A DNA stretch of 44,385 bases from Palsa-739 sp036512155 (GTDB taxonomy: Bacteria; Actinomycetota; Thermoleophilia; Gaiellales; Gaiellaceae). How positions within the stretch are numbered: position 1 is the first letter of the stretch; every line of letters begins with the position of its first letter. The stretch is from contig DATCBD010000061.1 of assembly GCA_036512155.1 (NCBI GenBank), positions 1 to 44,385 on the forward strand, given 5' to 3'. Made by a program: the position numbers and the translations under genes. Positions 32,735 to 40,802 of this stretch are shown here, piece after piece. The notes beneath the pieces were generated by a model, which saw nothing but the letters and a program-made list of their open reading frames with translations, did no database searches and had not been told where the DNA came from.

Positions 32735-33796
32735 ATGGAGATTCCGACCGAGCCGATCGGGAGCATTCCCCGGCCGCCGCAGCTGATCGAGGGGATGCGC
32801 GGCGCCGCCGAGGGGCGGGTCTCCGAGCAGGAGCTGGAGGCGCTGCGGGAGGAGGCGCTCGCGGAGACGATCGCCGAGCTCGAGGCGACCGGCTCGCCCG
32901 TGATCACGGACGGCGAGCAGCTCAAGCCCAGCTTCGTCACCTACCCGATCCAGGGACTTGCGTCGCTGAGCGCGGACGGCGTCGTCATCCCGTTCGCGGA
33001 CGGACACACTCGGCAGCTCCCCGCATTGACTGCGGGGCCGTTCCGTTATCAGACACACGCGGACTCCTACCTCGAGCACGCACAGCGCTATGCAACACGA
33101 CCGATCAAGCAGGCGGTGATCTCCGCGTCCGCGCTCAGCCTGCTCTACCCGGCCGAGGGCATCGACGGCTACTCCCGCGACGAGTTCATCGCCGACCTGC
33201 TCGACGAGGCCGAGGCGGACATCAGACGCTCGCTCGAGAGAGGCGCAGACAGCGTGCAGATCGACTTCACCGAAGGCCGCCTCTCGCTCAAGCTCGATCC
33301 ATCCGGGGGCCTCCTGCGCCAGTTCCTCGACCTGAACAACGCCGTCCTGGAACGATTCACGGCCGAGGAGCAACAGCGCATCGGCGTGCACAGCTGCCCC
33401 GGCGGAGACCACGACTCGACCCACAGCGCGGACATCGACTACGCCGGCCTCCTGCCCGGCCTGTTGGGGCTCGCCGCGGGCCGCTTCTACCTCGAGCTCG
33501 CGGGCGAGACCGACCGGCCCGCGGTGCTCGAGACCATCCGCACCAACCTGAAGCCGGGCCAACGGATCTTCGTCGGGGTGACCGACCCGATCGACCCCGC
33601 TATCGAGACAGCCGGGCAGGTCCGCGACCGCGTCCTCGAAGCAGCGGAGTACATCCCGCTCGACCAGCTCGGAACGACAGACGACTGCGGGTTCGCCCCT
33701 TTTGCCGACGACACGTCCACAGCACGCGCGACCGCCTTCGCGAAAATCAGGGCGCGCGTCGACGGCACCAAGCTCGCGGCAGCACAGCTCGGCTAG
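32735..33796 (+). CDS. MetE C-terminal-domain-like protein (cobalamin-independent methionine synthase family)
   Basis: The 353-residue TIM-barrel protein matches the catalytic C-terminal half of MetE: TEPIGSIPRP at the start, SPVITDGEQLKPSF, SVQIDFTEGRLSL, the zinc ligands His and Cys in GVHSCPGGDHDS, FYLELAGETDRPAVL and the third Cys in LGTTDDCGFAP. It lacks the N-terminal half needed for polyglutamyl-folate binding in full MetE (about 750 aa). Such stand-alone proteins use other methyl donors or remain uncharacterised, so methionine synthesis is possible but unproven. No riboswitch is visible in the 64 bp between the tRNA and ATG 32735. Confidence 0.8.
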   Translation: MEIPTEPIGSIPRPPQLIEGMRGAAEGRVSEQELEALREEALAETIAELEATGSPVITDGEQLKPSFVTYPIQGLASLSADGVVIPFADGHTRQLPALTAGPFRYQTHADSYLEHAQRYATRPIKQAVISASALSLLYPAEGIDGYSRDEFIADLLDEAEADIRRSLERGADSVQIDFTEGRLSLKLDPSGGLLRQFLDLNNAVLERFTAEEQQRIGVHSCPGGDHDSTHSADIDYAGLLPGLLGLAAGRFYLELAGETDRPAVLETIRTNLKPGQRIFVGVTDPIDPAIETAGQVRDRVLEAAEYIPLDQLGTTDDCGFAPFADDTSTARATAFAKIRARVDGTKLAAAQLG

Positions 33797-33800
33797 CCGC

Positions 33801-33823
33801 CGGCCGGCAGAGAACGCCGGCCG
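33801..33823. terminator. Bidirectional hairpin between convergent genes
   Basis: CGGCCGGC (33801-33808) and GCCGGCCG (33816-33823) form an 8-bp perfect stem with loop AGAGAAC, four bases after the MetE-like stop and 22 bp from the DUF6458 stop. No T-tract. It is one of the few convergent junctions here with space for a terminator. Confidence 0.5.
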
Positions 33824-33845
33824 ACGGCCCGAGGTACGCCGTCCT

Positions 33846-34073
33846 CTAGTAGGACGGAGGCCCCTCGTCGATGTAGGTGCGGCGCCGCGACGTGAAGTAG
33901 CCAGGCCCGGCCCACGACGACCAGAAGATCATCGAGAGCACGACCCCGAAGATCCCGACGATCAGCAGGATCCAGCCAACCGCGTGAATGTTGACGCCCG
34001 AGACCGTGGCGCTCACCGCGAATGCGAGCACGGCGCCCACGGCCGCGAGCAGGAGTCCAACTCCAAGACCCAT
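33846..34073 (-). CDS. DUF6458 family membrane protein
   Basis: The 75-residue protein has two hydrophobic segments (MGLGVGLLLAAVGAVLAFAV and HAVGWILLIVGIFGVVLSMI) joined by a short loop containing SGVNIHAVGW, and a cytoplasmic tail with SRRRTYIDEGPP. This matches DUF6458, a small actinobacterial membrane family of unknown function. It has the best ribosome site of the window (AAAGGAGG at 34078-34085), so it may be highly translated. The gene is monocistronic, divergent from coxB. Confidence 0.82.
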   Translation of the reverse strand: MGLGVGLLLAAVGAVLAFAVSATVSGVNIHAVGWILLIVGIFGVVLSMIFWSSWAGPGYFTSRRRTYIDEGPPSY

Positions 34074-34166
34074 ACGTCCTCCTTTCGATCAGGAACGGAG
34101 AACGCACGAATCGGGTTTCGGGTTCCGCCGGAGGCGCGTGGAGCTTTCGTTTAGGCTCCGAACCGG

Positions 34167-35180
34167 ATGCGCAGGGGCTCGATTGCGTCGCTACTGGGGA
34201 TCGGCATCGTCTCCGGCGGAATTGCCGCAGCGGTGGCACTCGCCATTCCCTGGCTCCCGGTCTCGGCCTCGAAGGAGGCCGGGCGGATCGACTTCGTGTT
34301 CTGGTTCGTCGTCACGATCTGCATCGTCATCTTCGCGGTCGTCGCCGCGGCCATCCTGTACTCGGTCGTGGTCTTCCGGGCGGCGCCGGACGACGACTCG
34401 GACGGACCGCCGATCCACGGGCACACCGGCCTCGAGATCGCGTGGACGATCGTGCCGACGGTGCTCGTCACCGCCATCGGGATCGTGAGCGCGATCGTCC
34501 TCTCCCGTGACGACGCGATCGCGAAAAATGCGATGAACGTGAACGTCACCGCCCAACAGTTCGAATGGACGTTCAGCTACCCCGAGGCGCACAACCTGAC
34601 GAGCGCCACGCTGATGCTTCCGCGAGGCCGCGAAACGGTGCTCCACATGCAATCGAGGGACGTCATCCACGCCTTCTTCGTGCCCGAGTTCCGCGAGAAC
34701 GAGGACATCGTCCCCGGTCTGACGACCACGCTCAACGTGACGCCGACCCGTGACGGCACCTATCCCGTCATCTGCAACGAGCTCTGCGGCCTGGGCCACT
34801 CGACGATGCGGTCGACCGTCACGGTGATGGAGCCGGCGGCGTTCGACAAGTGGCTGAAGGGGCAGTCGAAGGCCGTCACGTCGCCGAGCGCGGTCACAGC
34901 GGGAGCGGCAGTGTTCAAGAACAACGGCTGCGCCGCCTGTCACACGCTCACGGCCGCGAAAGCGACCGGAAAAGTCGGGCCTGACCTCGACAAACTACCC
35001 GCCTATGCGCAGCAGGCGAAGCAGCCGCTCGCGTCGTTCGTGCGCACGTCGATCACCGATCCGAACGCCTACATCCAGCCCGGCTATCCGAAGAACGTCA
35101 TGCCCCAGACATTCGGCAAGGCGATCCCGAAACAGCAACTCGACGCCCTCGTCACCTATCTGATCAACTCGAGCAAATGA
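34167..35180 (+). CDS. coxB: Cytochrome c oxidase subunit II with fused cytochrome c domain
   Basis: The 337-residue subunit II of a caa3-type oxidase. Two transmembrane helices (about 8-30 and 42-70) precede the periplasmic-side cupredoxin domain. The CuA ligands are His168, then C203-x3-C207-x3-H211-x2-M214 in CNELCGLGHSTM. A cytochrome c domain follows at about 240-337 with CAACH (Cys255, Cys258, His259) and a candidate Met ligand at 312. The fusion brings the electron donor site onto the oxidase. The start is ATG 34167. The stop overlaps coxA by four bases (ATGA). A possible -10 box TAGGCT lies about 15 bp upstream of the start. Confidence 0.95.
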   Translation: MRRGSIASLLGIGIVSGGIAAAVALAIPWLPVSASKEAGRIDFVFWFVVTICIVIFAVVAAAILYSVVVFRAAPDDDSDGPPIHGHTGLEIAWTIVPTVLVTAIGIVSAIVLSRDDAIAKNAMNVNVTAQQFEWTFSYPEAHNLTSATLMLPRGRETVLHMQSRDVIHAFFVPEFRENEDIVPGLTTTLNVTPTRDGTYPVICNELCGLGHSTMRSTVTVMEPAAFDKWLKGQSKAVTSPSAVTAGAAVFKNNGCAACHTLTAAKATGKVGPDLDKLPAYAQQAKQPLASFVRTSITDPNAYIQPGYPKNVMPQTFGKAIPKQQLDALVTYLINSSK

Positions 35181-37126
35181 CGGCAGCCACCCTCGACCCG
35201 CACGAGCACCACCTGACGCCGGCGGGCGGCAAGGGCGCTGCTCGGCGTCTGCTCCTCGGTCCCGGCTTCATCCGCGCCGGCTGGATGTTCTGCCTCTTCG
35301 GAGCGATCGGCTTCGGTCTCGTCGTCGGCTTCCGCTGGTGGGGCGGCTGGCAGCCGCTCTTCGACATGACGCCGATCACGCTCGTCTCGCTCCTCGTCGC
35401 GGGGCCGCTCGGGTTCCTCGCCGGCATCGGCGCCTTCGACTACTGGACGCGCTACGCGATCGGCTCACCGACGCGGCCGGAGGACCACTCCGGGCACGGC
35501 GCGCGGACGTGGCACGACTACTTCCGCGTCAACACCGACCACAAGGTGATCGGCGTCCAGTACCTCGTCACGACGATCTTCTTCTTCATCGCAGGCGGCT
35601 TCCTCGCGATGCTCGTGCGCGTCCAGCTCGCCCGTCCCGGAAATCACTTCTTCGACCCGCAGACCTACAACGGGCTCTTCTCGGTTCACGCGTCGCTGAT
35701 GATCTTCCTGTTCGTGATCCCGGCGTTCGCCGGCCTCGCGAACTTCGTCGTCCCGCTGATGCTGGGTGCGCCCGACATGGCGTTCCCGCGGCTGAACGCG
35801 CTCTCGTTCTGGCTGCTGCCGATCGCCGGGATCATGATGTTGTCGTCATTCCTCGTCCCCGGTGGCGCATTCGCATGCGGCTGGACCGGCTACGCGCCGC
35901 TGTGCTCGACCCACCAGCCACTCGGCGCGATCTTCTTCAACCAGGGCGTGCAGTGGGCCGGCGCGTCGTCGATCATGACCGCGCTCAACTTCCTGGTCAC
36001 CATCATCACGATGCGCGCGCCTGGGCTCACGTTCTGGCGCCTGCCGCTGCTCGTGTGGGCGAACTTCACGACGTCGCTGCTCGTCGTGATCGCGACGCCG
36101 TTCATCGCCGGTTCGCAGTTCTTCTCGATGTTCGACCACGTCATGCACACCGCGTTCTTCGACCCGAACAACGGCGGCTATCCGCTGGGGTACCAGCACA
36201 TCTTCTGGTTCTACTCACACCCGGCGGTGTACATCATGATGTTGCCTGGCTTCGGGATCATGAGCGAGGTCATATCCGTGTTCAGCCGGAAGCCGATCTT
36301 CGGCTACCGGCTCATGGCGCTCTCGCTGATGGCGATCGTCGTCCTCGGCTTCTCCGTCTGGGCGCACCACATGTTCACGAGCGGCATGTCGTCGTGGCTC
36401 CGCGTGCCGATGATGGTGACGACGCTGCTGATCGCGGTACCGACCGGGATCAAGATCTTCAGCTGGATCGCGACCATGTGGGAGGGGAAGCTGCACTTCA
36501 ACACGCCGATGCTGTTCGCGCTCGGCTTCCTTTCCATGTTCGTGATCGGCGGCCTGTCCGGCGTCATGCTCGGTGCCGTGCCGATCGACATCCACGTCAC
36601 CGACACGTACTTCATCGTTGCGCATCTCCACTACGTGCTCTTCGGCGGCTCCGTGTTCACGATCTTCGCCGGCATCTACTACTGGTTCCCGAAGATGACC
36701 GGCCGAATGTACGACGAGCGCCTCGGCAAGCTCCACTTCTGGCTGACGTTCGTCGGTTTCAACCTGACCTTCTTCCCGATGCATCTCCTCGGGACGGAAG
36801 GCATGCCGCGCCGTGTCGCCGACTACGCGCCGAAGTTCGCAGATCTGAACATGTTCATCTCGCTCGCGTCGTTCGGCCTCGGCGCGTCGGTGCTCGTCTT
36901 CCTCTACAACATGATCACGAGCTGGAAGAACGGCCCCATCGCGCCGGCGAACCCGTGGCGCGCGCTCACCCTCGAGTGGCAGGTGAGCTCGCCGCCGCCG
37001 ATCTTCAACTTCGACGAGATCCCGCAGGTCGTCGGCTCGCCGTATGAATACGGCGTCCCCGGCGCCCAGCACGCCATCCTCGCGCCGTCTCCCGCCCACG
37101 CGGTCGAGGAGGTCGCGGCACCTTGA
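35177..37126 (+). CDS. coxA: Cytochrome c oxidase subunit I (A2-type haem-copper oxidase)
   Basis: The 649-residue catalytic subunit reduces O2 to water and pumps protons. Low-spin haem ligand His171 (LFSVHASLM) and the CuB/Tyr site in FYSHPAVYIMMLPGFG (His348, Tyr352), then AHHMF (His397-398) and VAHLHYVLFGG, are present. The helix-VI motif is YSHPxV, with Ala350 where A1 oxidases have Glu, so this is an A2-type enzyme. It has an N-terminal extension of about 110 residues with two extra hydrophobic segments and a long soluble C-terminus. Overlaps with coxB (ATGA) and the USP-like gene (TTGA) make a coupled operon. Confidence 0.95.
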   Translation: MTAATLDPHEHHLTPAGGKGAARRLLLGPGFIRAGWMFCLFGAIGFGLVVGFRWWGGWQPLFDMTPITLVSLLVAGPLGFLAGIGAFDYWTRYAIGSPTRPEDHSGHGARTWHDYFRVNTDHKVIGVQYLVTTIFFFIAGGFLAMLVRVQLARPGNHFFDPQTYNGLFSVHASLMIFLFVIPAFAGLANFVVPLMLGAPDMAFPRLNALSFWLLPIAGIMMLSSFLVPGGAFACGWTGYAPLCSTHQPLGAIFFNQGVQWAGASSIMTALNFLVTIITMRAPGLTFWRLPLLVWANFTTSLLVVIATPFIAGSQFFSMFDHVMHTAFFDPNNGGYPLGYQHIFWFYSHPAVYIMMLPGFGIMSEVISVFSRKPIFGYRLMALSLMAIVVLGFSVWAHHMFTSGMSSWLRVPMMVTTLLIAVPTGIKIFSWIATMWEGKLHFNTPMLFALGFLSMFVIGGLSGVMLGAVPIDIHVTDTYFIVAHLHYVLFGGSVFTIFAGIYYWFPKMTGRMYDERLGKLHFWLTFVGFNLTFFPMHLLGTEGMPRRVADYAPKFADLNMFISLASFGLGASVLVFLYNMITSWKNGPIAPANPWRALTLEWQVSSPPPIFNFDEIPQVVGSPYEYGVPGAQHAILAPSPAHAVEEVAAP

Positions 37127-37959
37127 GCGCGGAGGCGCGCAACATCCTCGTCGTCGCCAACGAGACCGTCGTCTCGCGGCAGCTCGTCGAGCTGATCGAG
37201 GCGCGCGCCGCCGGCGGGCCGGTGCAGATCACCGTCGTCGCGCCCGTGAACCAGCCGCGACAGGGCTACGTCGTCTACTACGACACCCGCAAGGCGGCCG
37301 CGCGCCGCCGGCTGGACAAGACGCTCGATCTACTGCGCAAGGAGGGCATCCCGGCCAACGGCGTCGTTGTCGAGACGGATCCGGTGTCGGCCCTGCGCGA
37401 CGCCATCGCCCAGCTCGAGCCGGACGAGGTGATCGTGTCCACGCACCCGCAGCAGAAGTCGGGTTGGCTCCGCCGCAACGCGGTCGAGCAGATGCGGCGC
37501 GTCGCAGGGAACATCCCGTTCGAGCACGTCGTCGTCGACATCGCCGGCGAGCACGGCCCAGCGAACGTCCTCGTCGTCGCCAACCAGACGGTGCTCGGCG
37601 ACGAGCTGCTGGAGCGCATCCGGGCCCGCGCACAGCAGAGCCCGGCAAGCTTTCTCATCATCTCCCCGCAGGGCGACGGCGGCGGCTCGTACGAAGAGGC
37701 CGAGAAGCGACTCCTGCGCGCGGTGACGCGCCTCCGGTCCGAAGGCCTCGACGTGCACGGGCAGATCTCGCACCCGGACCCGTACACCGCGGTGATCCAG
37801 GCGACGGAGGACGAGCGCGTCGACGAGGTGATCGTGTCCACCTTCCCGCGTTCACGCTCGGGCTGGCTCCGGCGCGACCTCGTCGAGCGGCTGCGCGCGG
37901 AGACGAAGCTCCCGGTCGACCACGTCGAGGTCGACACGCCGGCGAGGGTGAACGCCTGA
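37123..37959 (+). CDS. Tandem USP-like domain protein inside the cox operon
   Basis: The 278-residue soluble protein consists of two related alpha/beta domains (about 1-145 and 146-278). Each begins with the strand motif LVVAN(E/Q)TV and ends with VDEVIVST-x-P-x-x-(K/R)SGWLRR and P-x-(E/D)HV-V-D. The layout matches universal stress protein (UspA) folds, but the ATP-loop G-x2-G-x9-G(S/T) is replaced by ST-x-P-x3-SGWLRR, so ATP binding is doubtful. It lies between coxA and coxC with a TTGA overlap on one side and TGATG on the other, so it is made in step with the oxidase. A third copy of the domain occurs at 38580-39230. A role in assembly, regulation or stress sensing for the oxidase is inference. 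Confidence 0.75.
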   Translation: MSAEARNILVVANETVVSRQLVELIEARAAGGPVQITVVAPVNQPRQGYVVYYDTRKAAARRRLDKTLDLLRKEGIPANGVVVETDPVSALRDAIAQLEPDEVIVSTHPQQKSGWLRRNAVEQMRRVAGNIPFEHVVVDIAGEHGPANVLVVANQTVLGDELLERIRARAQQSPASFLIISPQGDGGGSYEEAEKRLLRAVTRLRSEGLDVHGQISHPDPYTAVIQATEDERVDEVIVSTFPRSRSGWLRRDLVERLRAETKLPVDHVEVDTPARVNA

Positions 37960-38561
37960 TGGCCGCCGCGCACGCAGAGCACCTCGAGCACCACGGCCCG
38001 CCGGCGCCGCACTACAGCTCGAGGGTCACACCCGGCGTGCTCGGGATGTTTCTCTTCATCGCGTCGGAGATCATGCTGTTCGGCTCGTTCTTCACGGCGT
38101 ACTTCTTCGTGCGCGTCGTCAACGGGACGCCGTGGCCGACGCCGCCGTATCACCTTCCTGTCTACGTCGCCTTCATCAACACGTGCATCCTCGTCACGTC
38201 GAGCTTCTCCATGCACTGGGGGCTGCAGTCGATCAAGCGCGGCAACGTGTGGGGCCTGCGCGCCGGACTGCTCCTGACGTTCCTCATGGGTCTGAGCTTC
38301 CTCATCACCCAGGCGATCGAATACTCGCGCATTGGGTTCAACACCACGAACGGCGCCTTCGCCACCATCTTCTTCTGCCTCACCGGCCTGCACGGCGTCC
38401 ACGTCTTCGTCGGGCTCTCGATTCTGGGGTTCATGACGATTCGCGCCTTCCGCGGCCACTTCTCCGCGGAGGAGCACCACGGCGTCGAGATCGGCGGGAT
38501 CTACTGGCACTTCGTCGACGTCATGTGGATCGTCGTCTACCTGACCGTCTACATCCTCTGA
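37959..38561 (+). CDS. coxC: Cytochrome c oxidase subunit III
   Basis: The 200-residue subunit III is the short form, with five transmembrane helices after a His-rich N-terminus (HAEHLEHHGPPAPHYSS). Typical segments: GMFLFIASEIMLFGSFFTAYF, INTCILVTSSFSMHW, YSRIGFNTTNGAFATIFFCL, LHGVHVFVGLSIL and YWHFVDVMWIVVYLTVYIL. The helix-III Glu (ASEIMLF) and the HxxH/His-Phe-Val-Asp motif are present. The start shares its A with the preceding stop (TGATG). Confidence 0.93.
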   Translation: MAAAHAEHLEHHGPPAPHYSSRVTPGVLGMFLFIASEIMLFGSFFTAYFFVRVVNGTPWPTPPYHLPVYVAFINTCILVTSSFSMHWGLQSIKRGNVWGLRAGLLLTFLMGLSFLITQAIEYSRIGFNTTNGAFATIFFCLTGLHGVHVFVGLSILGFMTIRAFRGHFSAEEHHGVEIGGIYWHFVDVMWIVVYLTVYIL

Positions 38562-38579
38562 TCGGGTAAGCAGGGAGCG

Positions 38580-39230
38580 ATGCGCAATCCACTTCGCAGC
38601 GAGGACGAGGCGTTCCGCTTCCTGATTGCGTCCGTCGTCGCCGCACTCGTGATCGCGGGCGCGGCGTACGTGAACACGTGGCTCGGCGTGGCCGCCGCCG
38701 TCCTGGCCGTCGCCGGGATCCTCTGGTGGCTGAAGCAGGAGCCGGTCCCCGGGGCCGCCGACGTGCAGCCGAAGATCACATCGGAGACGCCGCCGGGCGT
38801 GCACCGGCTACTCGTCGTCGCGAACGAGACCGTGGGCGGAGCGGCGCTGCTGTCGACGCTCGAGGGGCTGGCTCAGCCGACGACGGAGCTCCTCGTCGTC
38901 GCGCCCGCTCTTGCGTCGCGGGTGCGGCACTGGGCTTCGGACGTCGACGGCGCACGAGCCGACGCCGAGGTCCGTCTCCAAGCATCGGTCACCCGGCTCG
39001 AAGCCACCGGCCTCGAGGTTCGCGGTGAGATCGGCGACGAGGATCCGCTCGTCGCGATCGAGGACGCGCTGCGTACGTTCGGGGCCGACGCGATCGTCAT
39101 CTCCACCCATCCCGAGGGACGGTCGAACTGGCTCAAGCAGAACGTGGTCGACCGAGCGCGCGAGCGCTTCGCGCTGCCGGTCACGCACGTGGTCGTCGAT
39201 ATCGCGGCCGAGCAGAGCCCCGGCGCCTAG
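38580..39230 (+). CDS. Membrane-anchored USP-like protein of the cox operon
   Basis: The 216-residue protein has a short charged N-terminus, two hydrophobic helices (about 14-55: FRFLIASVVAALVIAG and LGVAAAVLAVAGILWWL) and a soluble domain homologous to the repeats of the gene two places upstream (LLVVANETVGG, DAIVISTHPEGRSNWLKQN, THVVVDIAAEQ). The N-terminal part resembles actinobacterial CtaF/CoxD-like subunit IV in position and topology, so it may be a fusion of an oxidase subunit with a USP-like domain (inference). Shine-Dalgarno AGGGAG precedes ATG 38580, 18 bp after coxC. Its stop lies in a CTAG shared with the convergent GNAT gene. Confidence 0.72.
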   Translation: MRNPLRSEDEAFRFLIASVVAALVIAGAAYVNTWLGVAAAVLAVAGILWWLKQEPVPGAADVQPKITSETPPGVHRLLVVANETVGGAALLSTLEGLAQPTTELLVVAPALASRVRHWASDVDGARADAEVRLQASVTRLEATGLEVRGEIGDEDPLVAIEDALRTFGADAIVISTHPEGRSNWLKQNVVDRARERFALPVTHVVVDIAAEQSPGA

Positions 39231-39718
39231 AGCTCGATCCGGTACCGGACCTCGGCGACCCGCACGCCGAGGAAGTCGTCCTCCTTGCGGCCCCCGTCGG
39301 CGTCCCAACCCTCACGCTCGTAGAAACGGCGCGCACGCGGGTTGTCCTCGAGCACCCAGAGGATGGCCTCACGATACCCGGCGTCGCGCAGCGCCTCAAT
39401 CGCTGCGCGCATCAGCGCCGGACCTGCACCGCCGCCCCACGCCTCTGGCAGCGCATAGATCGCATAAAGCTCGCCGACGCCGTCGAGGTCGGACGCAGCG
39501 CCGACCGACACGAATGCGACGACACGCCCTTCGTCGTCCGCGACGTACACCGGCTCTCCCGCATTCAGGACGCGCGTCCAACCTTCGACGCGCCTGTCGA
39601 CGTCGAGGCCTGCGAGCCGCTCCGATCCAAAGACGTGCGCGTACGAGGCCTGCCAGGTGCGCACGTGCACCGCCGCGATCTCCGCCGCGTCGGCGAGGCT
39701 CGCGCGGCGTGTCTCCAC
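39227..39718 (-). CDS. GNAT-family N-acetyltransferase
   Basis: The 163-residue GNAT protein has AAVHVRTWQASYAHVFG at the N-terminus, ELYAIYALPEAWGGGAGPALM (acetyl-CoA loop, with GGGAG replacing the common RGxG) and AILWVLEDNPRARRFYEREGW. Substrate unknown. GTG 39718 follows the cytochrome c stop in a TAGTG overlap, so it is translated with that gene. It is convergent with the cox operon, sharing a CTAG stop. Confidence 0.88.
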   Translation of the reverse strand: METRRASLADAAEIAAVHVRTWQASYAHVFGSERLAGLDVDRRVEGWTRVLNAGEPVYVADDEGRVVAFVSVGAASDLDGVGELYAIYALPEAWGGGAGPALMRAAIEALRDAGYREAILWVLEDNPRARRFYEREGWDADGGRKEDDFLGVRVAEVRYRIEL

Positions 39719-40362
39719 TACTTCCCGGCTGAGGAGCTGACGAAGCTCGCCACCGCCTGGATCTGCGCGGGGCTGAGCTTGCCCTTGAACGCCGGCATGA
39801 CAGCGCCGCCGTTCGTCACCTGGTGGACGACCGTCGCCTGCGCGGGCTTGAGCTGATCGAGGTTCGGGCCGATGGTTCCCGTCGAGCCGGCGGCCTTGAG
39901 CGTGTGACAGCTCGAGCAGTCGGCCTTGAAGATCGCCTTACCGTTGTTCCCGAGCTGCGACGGAGGCGTCGTCGTCGCGCTGCCGGTGCCGGCGACAGAG
40001 GCCACGTACGCTGCCACGTCTTGCGCGTCCTGGCCGTGGACGAGGTTCGCCGGCATCGGCGTGCCGCCGGTGACCGCGCCCGACCCAAGCCGGATCTGGT
40101 CGAGCACGACGTTCTCGATCGTCGACTGGCTGAAGCCCTGCTGGCGGGCCGCACGGAACGCATCGTCGAGATTCGGGCCGATCGTCCCGGTCGAGCCGGC
40201 GGCGGCGAGCGTGTGACAGGCGGAGCACGTAGCCGCGCCGGTGAACAGCTTCTGGCCGTTCGCGACGTCGGACGTGCCCTTCGCGGCGCCGCCCGTGCCG
40301 CAGCCCGCCGCGAGCAGCGCAGCGCCGAGGCCGACCGCGACTCCGAGAGCCCAGCGCCGCAC
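39718..40362 (-). CDS. Di-haem cytochrome c lipoprotein
   Basis: The 214-residue exported protein begins with a lipoprotein signal (GVAVGLGAALLAAGCGTGG; Cys21 is the likely lipidated residue) and has two homologous class-I cytochrome c domains. Haem 1 is CSACH (Cys46-His50) and haem 2 CSSCH (Cys149-His153). Each is followed by a TL-x-AAGSTGTIGPNLD block, showing internal duplication, and each has a Met-Pro candidate axial ligand. It is likely an anchored electron donor to the caa3 oxidase encoded convergently 0.5 kb away (inference). GTG 40362 overlaps the STAS stop (TAGTG). Confidence 0.9.
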   Translation of the reverse strand: MRRWALGVAVGLGAALLAAGCGTGGAAKGTSDVANGQKLFTGAATCSACHTLAAAGSTGTIGPNLDDAFRAARQQGFSQSTIENVVLDQIRLGSGAVTGGTPMPANLVHGQDAQDVAAYVASVAGTGSATTTPPSQLGNNGKAIFKADCSSCHTLKAAGSTGTIGPNLDQLKPAQATVVHQVTNGGAVMPAFKGKLSPAQIQAVASFVSSSAGK

Positions 40363-40736
40363 TATGCGGGTGGCACCCCGCCGGCCGCTCCGACCTTCGA
40401 GACGGCCTCGTTCCGGGTCGAATAGATGGTGAACACGCGGTCCAGTCCGGTGATCTCGAAGATCTTCGTGATGTTCCGGTCGCTGCACACGAGCGAGAGC
40501 TGGCCTTCGTTCGAGCGCAGCCGCTTCACGCCGCCGACGAGGACACCGAGGGTGGTCGAGTCGATGAAGGTCGTCCCGCTGAAGTCGACGATGACCTCCT
40601 TGCCTCCCTGCCCGATCACCTCCAGCAGCTGCTGCTTGAACTCGGGCGCGGTGTACAGGTCGACCTCGCCTGCTAGCGAGATGATGTATGTGTCGTCGCT
40701 CAGTTGCTCGGTCTTGATATCGAAGTTCACGCGCAC
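40362..40736 (-). CDS. STAS-domain anti-sigma factor antagonist (RsbV/SpoIIAA-like)
   Basis: The 124-residue STAS protein has the usual ISLAGEVDLYTAPEFKQQL N-terminal strand/helix and FIDSTTLGVLVGGVKRL with the phosphorylatable Ser60. It would release a sigma factor by binding an anti-sigma kinase, neither of which lies in the window. GTG 40736 is the first start; GTG 40730 is better spaced from the GGGGGAG ribosome site. It is followed directly by the cytochrome c gene, an unusual pairing that may tie respiration to stress signalling (inference). Confidence 0.9.
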   Translation of the reverse strand: MRVNFDIKTEQLSDDTYIISLAGEVDLYTAPEFKQQLLEVIGQGGKEVIVDFSGTTFIDSTTLGVLVGGVKRLRSNEGQLSLVCSDRNITKIFEITGLDRVFTIYSTRNEAVSKVGAAGGVPPA

Positions 40737-40769
40737 TCCCCCGGGGTCGCTCGGCCTCGTGTCGGGGCG

Positions 40770-40775
40770 AGTCTA
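40770..40775 (-). promoter_or_regulatory. Candidate -10 box of the STAS/cytochrome c/GNAT operon
   Basis: TAGACT on the minus strand, about 34 bases before the STAS start, preceded by T (TTAGACT). The -35 position would lie in the 3' end of the TPR gene and does not resemble consensus. The same hexamer is seen before glnA and sufC. Confidence 0.35.
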
Positions 40776-40802
40776 ACCCGCTGCGGACGCGCGAGGAGGG
40801 CG

